From Caenimonas aquaedulcis (GTDB lineage Bacteria; Pseudomonadota; Gammaproteobacteria; Burkholderiales; Burkholderiaceae_C): a stretch of 64,000 nt of DNA. Each line of letters begins with the position of its first letter. Position 1 is the stretch's first letter. Below are positions 36,906 through 45,597 of this stretch, one piece after another. Both the position numbers and the translations under genes were made by a program. The DNA is taken from contig NZ_JADWYS010000001.1 of assembly GCF_015831345.1 (NCBI RefSeq), positions 1,188,118 to 1,252,117 on the forward strand, given 5' to 3'. The notes below the pieces were generated by a model. That model did not search any database. It was not told where the DNA came from and saw only the letters and a list, made by a program, of their open reading frames with translations.

Positions 36906-38929
36906 GCGCGGCGCCCAGCCCGTTCGCCCGCCTCGACGCGCTGCCGCGCGAGGCGCGCGACACGCTGTTCCTGCTGCTCGTGATCGGCTGGGTCGTGCTG
37001 CCGCAGGTCGCGAACCTGCCGGTCTGGTGCAGTGTCCTCGCGGCCGGCGTGCTGCTGTGGCGCGGCTGGCTCGCCGTGAACAGCCGTCCGCTGCCAGGCA
37101 AGTGGTGGCTGGCCGCGCTGCTGGTCATCGCGGTGGCCGGGACGTTCATGACGCACCGGACGGTGCTGGGCCGCGACGCCGGCGTGACCATGCTCGTGGT
37201 GCTGCTCGCGCTCAAGACGCTGGAGCTGCGCGCGCGGCGCGACGCTTTCGTCATCTTCTTCCTGGGCTTCTTCACGATGCTCACGAACTTCTTCTTCTCG
37301 CAGTCGCTGCTCACCGCGGCCGCCATGCTGGTCGCGCTGCTGGGCCTGCTCACCGCGCTGGTCAACGCGCACATGCCCGTCGGCAGGCCCCCGCTCGCGC
37401 AGGCCGCGCGCACGGCGGGGACGATGGCGCTGCTCGGCGCACCCATCATGGCCGTGCTCTTCGTGCTGTTCCCGCGCCTGGCGCCCCTGTGGGGCATCCC
37501 GAGCGACGCCATGAGCGGGCGCAGCGGCCTGTCGGCCACCATGCAGGTCGGCAACCTCGCGAGCCTCGCGCTCGACGAAACCATCGCGATGCGCGTGAAG
37601 TTCCAGGGGCCTACGCCGCAGCAGAGCGACCTCTATTTCCGCGGCCCGGTGCTGTCGTCGTTCGACGGCCGCGAATGGCGGGCGCTGCAGCCCCGGCTGG
37701 GCTCGTTCGCGAGCACCGTGCTGGCGGGCAATGCGCGGCTCGAAGTCGCGGGCACGCCGGTGCGCTACGAAGTCACCATGGAACCCAGCAACCGTCCCTG
37801 GCTGATGGTGATGGACGCGGCGGTGAACCCACCGGTGACCCCGGGCTTCGCCAGCGTGATGACCAGCGAATTGCAGTGGGTCGCGAGCCGCCCCATCACC
37901 GACCTCGTGCGCTACAGCGCGGAAAGCTATCCCGTGTTCCGCCATGGCCCGCAGGTCAGCGCGGTGGCGCTGCCGCCGCAATACACGGAACTGCCGCCCG
38001 GCTTCAACCCCCGCACCCTCGCGCTCGCCGCCCAGATGCGGCAGGACCCCGCCCTCTCGGGGGCCGGCAACGCGGCGCTCGTGCAGGCCGCCATCAACCG
38101 TCTGCGCACCGGCGGCTACCGCTACACACTGGATCCCGGCGTCTACGGCGCGGACACCGCGGACGAATTCTGGTTCGACCGCAAGGAAGGCTTTTGCGAA
38201 CACATCGCGTCCGCGTTCGCCGTGCTCATGCGCGCCATGGACATTCCCGCGCGCGTCGTCACCGGCTACCAGGGCGGCGAGCGCAATTCGGTGGATGGCT
38301 TCTGGGTCCTGCGCCAGAGCGATGCGCACGCGTGGACGGAGGTCTGGCTGGCGGGCCGCGGCTGGGTGCGCGTCGACCCCACGTCGGCGGTCGCCCCGGG
38401 ACGCACCGGCTCGTTCCAGCGCCTGCAGCCGCCGCGCGGCGCGCTCGCGACGGCCTTCGGCAACGTCACGCCCGAACTCGCGATCAACTTCCGCGCCGCG
38501 TGGGACGCCCTGAACAACAGCTGGAACCAGTGGGTGCTCAACTACACGCAGAGCAAGCAGCTGGACATGCTGAAGAACCTCGGCTTCGAGTCGCCGAGCT
38601 GGGAAGACCTGAGCTACGTGCTGATCGCGCTGGTGGTGGCGACCGCGCTCGTCGGCGCCGCGTGGACGCTCTGGGACCGCCGCCAGCACGACCCATGGCT
38701 GCGCCTGCTGGCGCGCACGCGCCGGCGGCTGCACGAGGCGGGCCTGGACATTCCCCCCACCGCGCCCCCGAGGCAAATCGCGACGCTTGTCACCGCGCGT
38801 TTCGGCACGAGCGCGCAAGCCGTGGCAGACTGGCTGCTCGCGCTGGAAATGCAGCGCTACGCCCGCACGCCGCAGGCCGGCCTCGCCGCGCTGCAGCGCC
38901 AATTCAAACAACTCGCCTGGCCCCGTTGA
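36899..38929 (+). CDS. TgpA-type transglutaminase with DUF3488 membrane domain
   Basis: 676 aa from ATG 36899. Five to six N-terminal membrane helices form the DUF3488 domain. A periplasmic transglutaminase core follows with Cys433 (EGFCEHIASAF), His477 (DAHAWTEVW) and Asp493 (VRVDPTSAV). A further membrane helix (about residues 575-595) and a short cytosolic DUF4129-like tail close the protein. It is named after Pseudomonas TgpA, which is essential there; its substrate is unknown. An open frame starting at 36473 only covers DUF58. Its stop overlaps the next ATG. Confidence 0.9.
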   Translation: MLSAAPSPFARLDALPREARDTLFLLLVIGWVVLPQVANLPVWCSVLAAGVLLWRGWLAVNSRPLPGKWWLAALLVIAVAGTFMTHRTVLGRDAGVTMLVVLLALKTLELRARRDAFVIFFLGFFTMLTNFFFSQSLLTAAAMLVALLGLLTALVNAHMPVGRPPLAQAARTAGTMALLGAPIMAVLFVLFPRLAPLWGIPSDAMSGRSGLSATMQVGNLASLALDETIAMRVKFQGPTPQQSDLYFRGPVLSSFDGREWRALQPRLGSFASTVLAGNARLEVAGTPVRYEVTMEPSNRPWLMVMDAAVNPPVTPGFASVMTSELQWVASRPITDLVRYSAESYPVFRHGPQVSAVALPPQYTELPPGFNPRTLALAAQMRQDPALSGAGNAALVQAAINRLRTGGYRYTLDPGVYGADTADEFWFDRKEGFCEHIASAFAVLMRAMDIPARVVTGYQGGERNSVDGFWVLRQSDAHAWTEVWLAGRGWVRVDPTSAVAPGRTGSFQRLQPPRGALATAFGNVTPELAINFRAAWDALNNSWNQWVLNYTQSKQLDMLKNLGFESPSWEDLSYVLIALVVATALVGAAWTLWDRRQHDPWLRLLARTRRRLHEAGLDIPPTAPPRQIATLVTARFGTSAQAVADWLLALEMQRYARTPQAGLAALQRQFKQLAWPR

Positions 38930-40020
38930 TGCGCTTTTTCGCCGCAGTGATCGTGCTCGCCCTTGCGGCCACCGCCGCCAGCGCGGACGCGCAGACGTCC
39001 GCACGCAAGCGGCAGCTGACCGAGCGCAACAGTGCGCGCGGCACGCCTTACGAAGGCAACGAAGATGCCATGCGCTTCGCCGACGAGGCAGCGCTGCGGC
39101 AGGGATTCGACCGCGAGTGGGCGCGACGGGCCATCGCGCAGGCGCAGATGCTCCCCCTGGTGAGCCGCCTGATGCAGCCGCCCCCGGTGGGCACGCCCAA
39201 GAACTGGCGCGTGTACCGCAGCCGCTTCATCGACGCGACGCGCATCCGCGCGGGCGTGAAGTTCTGGCAGGACAACCAGCAGGCGCTGGAGCGCGCGGAG
39301 CGGCAGTACGGCGTCCCGGCGGAGATCATCGTCGGCATCGTCGGCGTGGAGACGATCTACGGGCAGCAGGTGGGCAATTTCCGCGTGATCGATGCGCTCG
39401 CCACGCTCGCGTTCGACTTCCCGGCGACGCACCCGCGCGCGGCCGAACGCTCGGCCTACTTCCGGGGCGAACTCGAGCAGTTCCTCCTCATGCAAAGCCG
39501 CGCGGGCGGCGACCCGCTGCAGCCGCTCGGCAGCTTCGCCGGCGCGATGGGCATGCCCCAGTTCATGCCCAGCAGCCTGTTGCGATGGGCCGTCGACTTC
39601 GACGGCGACGGGCGCATCGACCTCGCGCGCAGCCACGCCGACGTGATCGGCTCCGTGGCCAACTACTTCAAGAGCTATGGCTGGCAGACCGGCATGGCGA
39701 CGCACTACCCCGTGACGTTCGATCCCGCGCGGCTCGACAAGGAGGCGCTGCTCGCCCCCGACATCCTGCCGACCTTCAGCGTCGCGAGCTTCATGGCGAA
39801 AGGCGCGGTGCTCGAGGGCGCCGCGGTCCAGCACCCCGGGCCGCTGGCCCTGGTCGAACTGCAGAACGGCGACGCGCCGCCGCAGTACGTCGCGGGCACG
39901 GAGAACTTCTACGTCATCACGCGCTACAACTGGTCGAGCTACTACGCGATGGCGGTCATCGAACTGGGGCGCGAAGTGCAGGCCGCCGTGAACGGCGGGG
40001 CAACCGGAGCCGGCGAGTGA
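38929..40020 (+). CDS. mltB: lytic murein transglycosylase B
   Basis: 363 aa. A signal peptide ends near residue 20 (ASADAQT), without a lipobox cysteine, so this is a soluble periplasmic form. The catalytic acid is Glu141 in VGVETIYGQQVGNF; GSFAGAMGMPQFMPSS and the calcium-loop-like DFDGDGRIDL are further MltB hallmarks. Its ATG overlaps the TgpA stop by one base (TGATG), adding a murein-cleaving enzyme to the MoxR-DUF58-TgpA transcript. Confidence 0.93.
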   Translation: MRFFAAVIVLALAATAASADAQTSARKRQLTERNSARGTPYEGNEDAMRFADEAALRQGFDREWARRAIAQAQMLPLVSRLMQPPPVGTPKNWRVYRSRFIDATRIRAGVKFWQDNQQALERAERQYGVPAEIIVGIVGVETIYGQQVGNFRVIDALATLAFDFPATHPRAAERSAYFRGELEQFLLMQSRAGGDPLQPLGSFAGAMGMPQFMPSSLLRWAVDFDGDGRIDLARSHADVIGSVANYFKSYGWQTGMATHYPVTFDPARLDKEALLAPDILPTFSVASFMAKGAVLEGAAVQHPGPLALVELQNGDAPPQYVAGTENFYVITRYNWSSYYAMAVIELGREVQAAVNGGATGAGE

Positions 40021-40637
40021 GCGTGGACCTGCACGCCTGGCAGCGCGCATGGCACGATCTCGGCTTGCCCGCCGACGAGGCCGTGCACCGCCGGCTGGTG
40101 GACTGCTGGAGCGAGCCGCACCGGGCCTATCACACGATGCAGCACCTGGGCGAATGCATGGCCCTCTTCGATGGCGTCCGGGCACTGGCCCACGCGCCCG
40201 GCGAAGTGGCGCTGGGGCTCTGGTTCCACGATGCGTTCTATGACGTGCATCGCGACGACAACGAATTGCGCAGCGCGCAGTGGGCGGCGCAATCCGTGCG
40301 GGACGCCGGTGGCGATGAAGCGCTGGCCACGCGCGTGCTTGCGCTGGTGATGGCCACGACGCACCAGGCGGTCCCCGAGGGCGCCGATGCGAAACTGCTG
40401 GTGGACATCGACCTGGCGATCCTGGGCGCGGACCGGGTGCGATTCGACGAATCGGACGTGCAGATCCGCCGGGAATATGCGCACGTGCCGGACGCCGATT
40501 TCCGGGCCGGCCGCAGGCGCGTGCTCGGCCGCTTCCTGGCGCGCCCCCACCTCTACGGTACCGAACATTTCCGCAACCTGCTGGAAGCGCGGGCCCGCGC
40601 CAACCTCCAGCGCGCGCTGGCCCGCCTGGAGGCGTGA
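40017..40637 (+). CDS. HD-domain-like predicted metal-dependent phosphohydrolase
   Basis: 206 aa from GTG 40017 (MSVDLHAWQRAW), overlapping the mltB stop by four bases. Metal-binding signatures are RAYHTMQHL and WFHDAFYD, with a further Asp in VDIDLAILG. Database entries often call this family an NMDA-receptor subunit, which is a propagated misnomer. Substrate unknown. Last gene of the plus-strand operon; 15 bases separate it from the convergent alpha-E gene. Confidence 0.8.
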   Translation: MSVDLHAWQRAWHDLGLPADEAVHRRLVDCWSEPHRAYHTMQHLGECMALFDGVRALAHAPGEVALGLWFHDAFYDVHRDDNELRSAQWAAQSVRDAGGDEALATRVLALVMATTHQAVPEGADAKLLVDIDLAILGADRVRFDESDVQIRREYAHVPDADFRAGRRRVLGRFLARPHLYGTEHFRNLLEARARANLQRALARLEA

Positions 40638-40652
40638 GCCCCGACCGCCCGC

Positions 40653-41612
40653 TCAGGCGGTGGCGGGAATCAGGAAGTCGCGGCTGATGCGCGCGCCGAG
40701 CTCGTTCACGCGATCCAGGAACTGCGTGAGGAAAGCATGCAGCCCGTTCGACAGGATCTCGTCGATGTCGCCGTACTGCAGGTCCGCGCGCAGCTTGCCG
40801 GCACGGCGCAGCGTCTCCGACGACTGGTCGTTGGCGACCATCGCGAGGTTGCTCACCACCTCGTTCAGGCTCGCATGCAGCGAACGCGGCATGTCGGCGC
40901 GCAGGATCAGCAGGTCGGCCACGCGCTCGGGCTTGATCACGTCGCGGTACACCTTGCGGTAGATCTCGAAGCCGGACACGCTGCGCAGGATCGCGCTCCA
41001 GTGATAGAAATCGTATTCCAGGTCCTTCTCGCTGGCCGCGCCGAAGAAGTCGCTCTGCACCGCGTGGAACTTCACGTCCACCAGCCGCGCCGTGTTGTCC
41101 GCGCGTTCCAGGAAGGTGCCCAGGCGCATGAAGTGCAGCGCCTCGTCCATCAGCATCGTGCCCACCGTCACGCCGCGCGACAGGTGCGAGCGGAACTTCA
41201 CCCACTCGAAGAACTGGCCCGGGTCGCGCTCGAACTCGCCGGCGCGGATCATGCGATTGACTTCGAGCCAGGTCTGGTTTTGCGTTTCCCACGCCTCGGT
41301 GGTGAGCGAGCCGCGCACCGCCCGCGCGTTCTCGCGCGCGGCCTTGAGGCAGGAGACGATGGACGACGGATTGCTCTCGTCCATGACCATGAACGTCATC
41401 ACGCGCTGCGGGTCGATCTCGCCATGTTTTTCGGTGTAGCGCGGCATCAGCTCGCTGATGGACAGCAGGCCCTGCCAGCCGACTTGCGCCACGGCCGCCG
41501 ACTGCGGCAGCAGCGAAGTCTGGTAGTTGACATCCAGCATGCGCGCGGTGTTTTCCGCGCGCTCGGTGTAGCGGGACATCCAGAAGAGGTGGTCGGCGGT
41601 TCTCGAAAGCAT
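40653..41612 (-). CDS. alpha-E domain-containing protein (DUF403)
   Basis: 319 aa, almost entirely helical, starting MLSRTADHLFWMSRYTERAE, the diagnostic N-terminus. Alpha-E proteins are encoded beside circularly permuted ATP-grasp enzymes and transglutaminases in predicted peptide-ligation systems (Iyer/Aravind type amidoligase clusters). Here the ATP-grasp gene is four bases upstream. Biochemical role unproven. Confidence 0.9.
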   Translation of the reverse strand: MLSRTADHLFWMSRYTERAENTARMLDVNYQTSLLPQSAAVAQVGWQGLLSISELMPRYTEKHGEIDPQRVMTFMVMDESNPSSIVSCLKAARENARAVRGSLTTEAWETQNQTWLEVNRMIRAGEFERDPGQFFEWVKFRSHLSRGVTVGTMLMDEALHFMRLGTFLERADNTARLVDVKFHAVQSDFFGAASEKDLEYDFYHWSAILRSVSGFEIYRKVYRDVIKPERVADLLILRADMPRSLHASLNEVVSNLAMVANDQSSETLRRAGKLRADLQYGDIDEILSNGLHAFLTQFLDRVNELGARISRDFLIPATA

Positions 41613-41616
41613 GTCC

Positions 41617-43113
41617 TCAAACCTCCAGGATCCAGGTGTCCTTGGTGCCGCCGCCTTGCGACGAGTTCACCACCAGCGAGCCTTCCTTCAGCGCCACGCG
41701 CGTGAGGCCGCCCGGCACCATCTGCACTTCCTTGCCCGAGAGCACGAAGGGCCGCAGGTCGATGTGGCGCGGCGCGACGCCGCTTTCGACGAAGGTGGGG
41801 CAACTGGAGAGCGACAGCGTCGGCTGGGCGATGTAGCCGGCCGGGTTGGCCTCCACCGCCTTGCGGAAATCCTCGATCTCCTGGTTCGTCGCCGCAGGGC
41901 CCACCAGCATCCCGTAGCCTCCCGCGCCATGCACTTCCTTGACTACCAGGTCCTTCAGGTTGGACAAGGTGTAGGCAAGGTCGTCCTTGTTGCGGCACAT
42001 GTAGGTGGGCACGTTCTTGAGGATCGGCTTCTCGCCGAGGTAGAACTCGATCATCTTGGGCACGTAGGGATAGATCGACTTGTCGTCCGCCACGCCCGTG
42101 CCGATCGCATTGCAGATCGTGACGTTGCCCGAACGGTAGGCGTCGACCAGGCCTTCGGTGCCCAGGGTCGATGTCGGGCGGAACACCGAGGGATCCAGGA
42201 AGTCGTCGTCCACGCGGCGGTAGATCACGTCCACCCGCTTCGGGCCGCGTGTCGTGCGCATGTAGACGAAACGGTCCTTCACGAAGAGGTCCTGCCCCTC
42301 GACCAGTTCCACGCCCATCTGCTGGGCCAGGAAGGCATGTTCGAAGTACGCGCTGTTGTACATGCCGGGGGTCAGCACCACGACGGTCGGGTCGGCGGCG
42401 CCGGGCTGGGCCGAGGCGCGCAGGGTTTCCAGCAGCAGGTCCGGGTAGTGCATGACCGGCGCGACCCGGTGCGAGCTGAAAAGGTCGGGGAAGAGCCGCA
42501 TCATCATCTTGCGGTCCTCCAGCATGTACGACACGCCGCTGGGCACGCGCAGGTTGTCCTCCAGCACGTAGTACTCGCCCTCGCCCTGCGCGTTGGGCGC
42601 TCGCACGATGTCCACGCCCGCGATGTGCGAGTAGACGTGGTGCGGCGTGTAGACGCCCATCATCTCCTTGCGGTACTGCGCGTTGTTCAGCACCTGCTCG
42701 GTGGGGACCACGCCGGCCTTCAGGATCTCCTGGTCGTGGTAGACGTCGTGCAGGAAGCGGTTGAGCGCGGTCACCCGCTGGACCAGGCCCTTTTCCATGT
42801 CGGCCCACTCGTGCGCCGGAATGATGCGCGGAATGAGGTCGAAAGGAATCAGGCGCTCGGTGCCGGCGCCGTCTTCGTCCTTGGCGCCGTAGACGGCGAA
42901 GGTGATGCCGACGCGGCGAAAGATCATCTCCGCCTCTTCGCGGCGGGCGCGCATGGCGTCGCCGGGCTGCCGGGCGAGCCACTGCGCGTAATGGCGGTAG
43001 TGGTCGCGCACGCCCTGCACCTGCGCCTGGCTTTGCCCCCCCTGGGACTGGCTCTGGAACTGCATCCCGCCGCTAGCCGGCAACTGGGCGAACATCTCGT
43101 CGAATTTGTGCAT
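41617..43113 (-). CDS. circularly permuted ATP-grasp type 2 protein
   Basis: 498 aa from ATG 43113 (MHKFDEMFAQLPASGG); the open frame continues to 45495 only as antisense-phase noise through comEC. The family landmarks are FDLIPRIIPAHEW, LNRFLHDVYHDQEILK, YVLEDNLRVPSGVSYMLE and the nucleotide-site block NAIGTGVADDKSIYPYVP. Predicted to ligate amino acids or peptides with ATP, in partnership with the alpha-E protein and a transglutaminase/DUF2126 protein. The latter is at 56883, about 14 kb away. comEC lies 62 bases upstream. Confidence 0.92.
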   Translation of the reverse strand: MHKFDEMFAQLPASGGMQFQSQSQGGQSQAQVQGVRDHYRHYAQWLARQPGDAMRARREEAEMIFRRVGITFAVYGAKDEDGAGTERLIPFDLIPRIIPAHEWADMEKGLVQRVTALNRFLHDVYHDQEILKAGVVPTEQVLNNAQYRKEMMGVYTPHHVYSHIAGVDIVRAPNAQGEGEYYVLEDNLRVPSGVSYMLEDRKMMMRLFPDLFSSHRVAPVMHYPDLLLETLRASAQPGAADPTVVVLTPGMYNSAYFEHAFLAQQMGVELVEGQDLFVKDRFVYMRTTRGPKRVDVIYRRVDDDFLDPSVFRPTSTLGTEGLVDAYRSGNVTICNAIGTGVADDKSIYPYVPKMIEFYLGEKPILKNVPTYMCRNKDDLAYTLSNLKDLVVKEVHGAGGYGMLVGPAATNQEIEDFRKAVEANPAGYIAQPTLSLSSCPTFVESGVAPRHIDLRPFVLSGKEVQMVPGGLTRVALKEGSLVVNSSQGGGTKDTWILEV

Positions 43114-43175
43114 GGGCTGCGTTTTCTCCAGACCACAGGATAGCAACTTCCAGGCCGGATGGGCTCGCTCGCGGA

Positions 43176-45590
43176 TCAGGAATCTGCATCCGGCGCGGGT
43201 GCGGGACGGTGGTGCCAATAGCGGCGCGCGACCTGTCGCTCGCACTGGATCCGCGAGGGCGAAGCCGAGCGCCAGAGCGCGGCGCCGCAATGCGGCGAAT
43301 CGACGACGCGCACCTCGTTCTTCGCGTACCGCTGCAAGACCAGCGCGGCCGGATGGCCGAAGCGGTTGCGGTAGCCCGCCTGCACGAGCGCGATCTTCGG
43401 ATGCACCGCCTCGAGGAAGGCATCGCTCGACGAAGTCTTGCTGCCGTGGTGCGGGACCAGCAAGACATCCGCGGGAGACAAGGCGCCCGCCTGCACCAGG
43501 CGCGCCTCCTGCGGCTGCTCGATGTCGCCGGCCAGCAGCGCGCTGGCGCCCGCGTTCGCAACGCGCAGCACGCAGCTCATGGCATTGGACTTGTTGGCGA
43601 CGTCGTAGTCCGCCTGCTCGGGATGCAGCACCTGGAAATCGACCCCGTCCCACGCCCAGCGCTGGCCGGCGATGCAGCGCATCGCCCGGCGCAGCGACTG
43701 CAACTCGTGCCCGTCCTCGATCGAGCTGAGCAGGGCGGCCTGCGGTTGCATCGCGAGCACCGCGGCGGCGCCGCCCGTGTGGTCGAGGTCGCGGTGGCTG
43801 AGGACCACGGTATCGACGTGCTCGTCGAGCGACCGCAGCAGGGGGACGAGCACACGATGCCCCGCATCGCTTTCCGGGCCGTAACGCGGCCCGGCGTCGT
43901 AGACCAGCGTATGGGAGGCCGTGCGAACCACGACCGCGTTGCCCTGCCCGACGTCCGCGGCCAGCAACTCGAACTGCCCGGCCGCGGGCCGCCCCACTTG
44001 CCACAGCAGCGCAGGCAGCAACAGCGGCACGCCGAGCAGCCGCGCGTGCAGCGGCAGGCGCATCGCCAGGAGGCCGCCGCCTGCCACGCCGGCCACGGCT
44101 GCCCAGAGCGCGGGCGCCGGCGCGGACCAGGCCGCGAAAGGAAACGCCGCCAGCCAGGCGAGGTAAATCCCGAGCGCCTGCACGGCCCATGCCGCGGCAT
44201 CCCACGACACCGGCACGGCGACGCCTCCCATCGCGAGCGGCGTCACCACGATCGTCACCCAGGGAATCGCCACCGCGTTGGCCAGGAGGCCCACGACCGA
44301 GACCTGTCCGAAGAGCAACAGCGTGAGCGGCGTGAGCGCCAACGTGATGACCCATTGCTCGCGCAGCGAGGCGAGCGCCGTGGATCCGAGCCTGGCCCAC
44401 CGCGTTGCCGGAGACACTTCGCGCGGCCCGCCGTCGCCGGCGAAGAGGACGCCGACCGCGACGAAGCTCAGCCAGAACCCCGCCTGCATCAAGGCCCAGG
44501 GATCGATATTGATCACCACCGCCGCCGCCAGCAGCCAGACGATCGGCCAGGGCCATCGCGCACCCGACAGACGCAGCAGGCCCACAGCCGCCAGCATCCA
44601 CACCGTGCGCTGCGCTGGAACACCCCAGCCGCTGAACAGCGAGTACAGGGTCGCCAGCACGATGCCGCCGGCGAGCGCCGCGTGGGGCGCGGGCCAGGCC
44701 AGGCACAAACGCAGGCTGCGCCGCCACAAGCCACCCACCGCGAGCGACGCGACCCACGCGAACATGGTGATGTGCAGGCCGGAAATGCTCATGAGGTGCG
44801 CGACGCCCGTCGCGCGGAACACGTCCCAGTCGGCGCGGTCGATCGCGTTCTGGTCGCCGACGACCAGCGCGGCGACCAGGCCCGCGGTTTTGCGGTCGGC
44901 GATATGGGCGTAGATCGACTCCCGCACCGACTGCCGCGCCCGCTCCACGGGATGGCGCCAGGTGTCCGCCAGCAACCGCGCAGGGGCGTCGTGAGGGCCG
45001 GCTCGCACGTAGCCTGTCGCCTGCAGGCCCTGCTCCCACAGCCACAGCTCGTAGTCGAATCCGTGCGGATTGCGGTTGCCGTGCGGCGCCTTCAGCCGCA
45101 CCGTCATGCGCCAGCGCTCGCCGGCTCGCAGCGGGCCCGCCTGCCGCTGCTGCTCGGCTGCACCGTTGGCATCCAGGAACGCCCCGCCGTACCAGCCCAG
45201 AAAGATCGCGCCAGGAACCTGGACAGCTTCGCCCGCCGCCTGTGCGGACTCCACCTCGAGGCGGAAGCGAACGCCACCCTCGTTCACCTGCGGCATGGCG
45301 CCGATGACGCCGGTGACCGCGATGTCGCGGCCCTCGAGCGCGGGCGACAGCGCTTGCGATTCGAAAGCAATGGACCGTGCGCCGCAGGCGGCGAAAGCCA
45401 GCAACGCGAAGGCCACGAGCCATGCCCAGCGAAGGCGCAAAGCGGCTAGTGAGGCGCCGGCGAGCGCCAGGCCTGCGTAGGCCCACCAAGGCCACAGCAC
45501 TTCCTGCTGCAACTGCAGTGCCGGCCCGACCACGGCCCCCACCAGCGCGGCCGCGAGCCCGCTCGCCCCCCGGACTCGCGCCGCGTGCAT
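43176..45590 (-). CDS. comEC: DNA internalization-related competence protein ComEC/Rec2
   Basis: 804 aa. N-terminal membrane helices flank an OB-like domain (about residues 90-200); the competence domain with about seven helices contains GVAHLMSISGLHITMFAWV (about residues 262-280); the C-terminal metallo-beta-lactamase domain shows ADVGQGNAVVV and SHRDLDHTGG. It forms the inner-membrane DNA uptake channel. Together with the type IV pilus genes this suggests possible natural transformation. Its ATG is only seven bases after the RTX gene stop. Confidence 0.92.
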   Translation of the reverse strand: MHAARVRGASGLAAALVGAVVGPALQLQQEVLWPWWAYAGLALAGASLAALRLRWAWLVAFALLAFAACGARSIAFESQALSPALEGRDIAVTGVIGAMPQVNEGGVRFRLEVESAQAAGEAVQVPGAIFLGWYGGAFLDANGAAEQQRQAGPLRAGERWRMTVRLKAPHGNRNPHGFDYELWLWEQGLQATGYVRAGPHDAPARLLADTWRHPVERARQSVRESIYAHIADRKTAGLVAALVVGDQNAIDRADWDVFRATGVAHLMSISGLHITMFAWVASLAVGGLWRRSLRLCLAWPAPHAALAGGIVLATLYSLFSGWGVPAQRTVWMLAAVGLLRLSGARWPWPIVWLLAAAVVINIDPWALMQAGFWLSFVAVGVLFAGDGGPREVSPATRWARLGSTALASLREQWVITLALTPLTLLLFGQVSVVGLLANAVAIPWVTIVVTPLAMGGVAVPVSWDAAAWAVQALGIYLAWLAAFPFAAWSAPAPALWAAVAGVAGGGLLAMRLPLHARLLGVPLLLPALLWQVGRPAAGQFELLAADVGQGNAVVVRTASHTLVYDAGPRYGPESDAGHRVLVPLLRSLDEHVDTVVLSHRDLDHTGGAAAVLAMQPQAALLSSIEDGHELQSLRRAMRCIAGQRWAWDGVDFQVLHPEQADYDVANKSNAMSCVLRVANAGASALLAGDIEQPQEARLVQAGALSPADVLLVPHHGSKTSSSDAFLEAVHPKIALVQAGYRNRFGHPAALVLQRYAKNEVRVVDSPHCGAALWRSASPSRIQCERQVARRYWHHRPAPAPDADS

Positions 45591-45597
45591 TCTTGCG

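Noticed and set aside
36731..39004. 757-codon minus-strand open frame opposite DUF58 and TgpA
   Set aside because: Antisense to genes with clear catalytic motifs; composition (Arg, His, Gln-rich) is typical of high-GC shadow frames.
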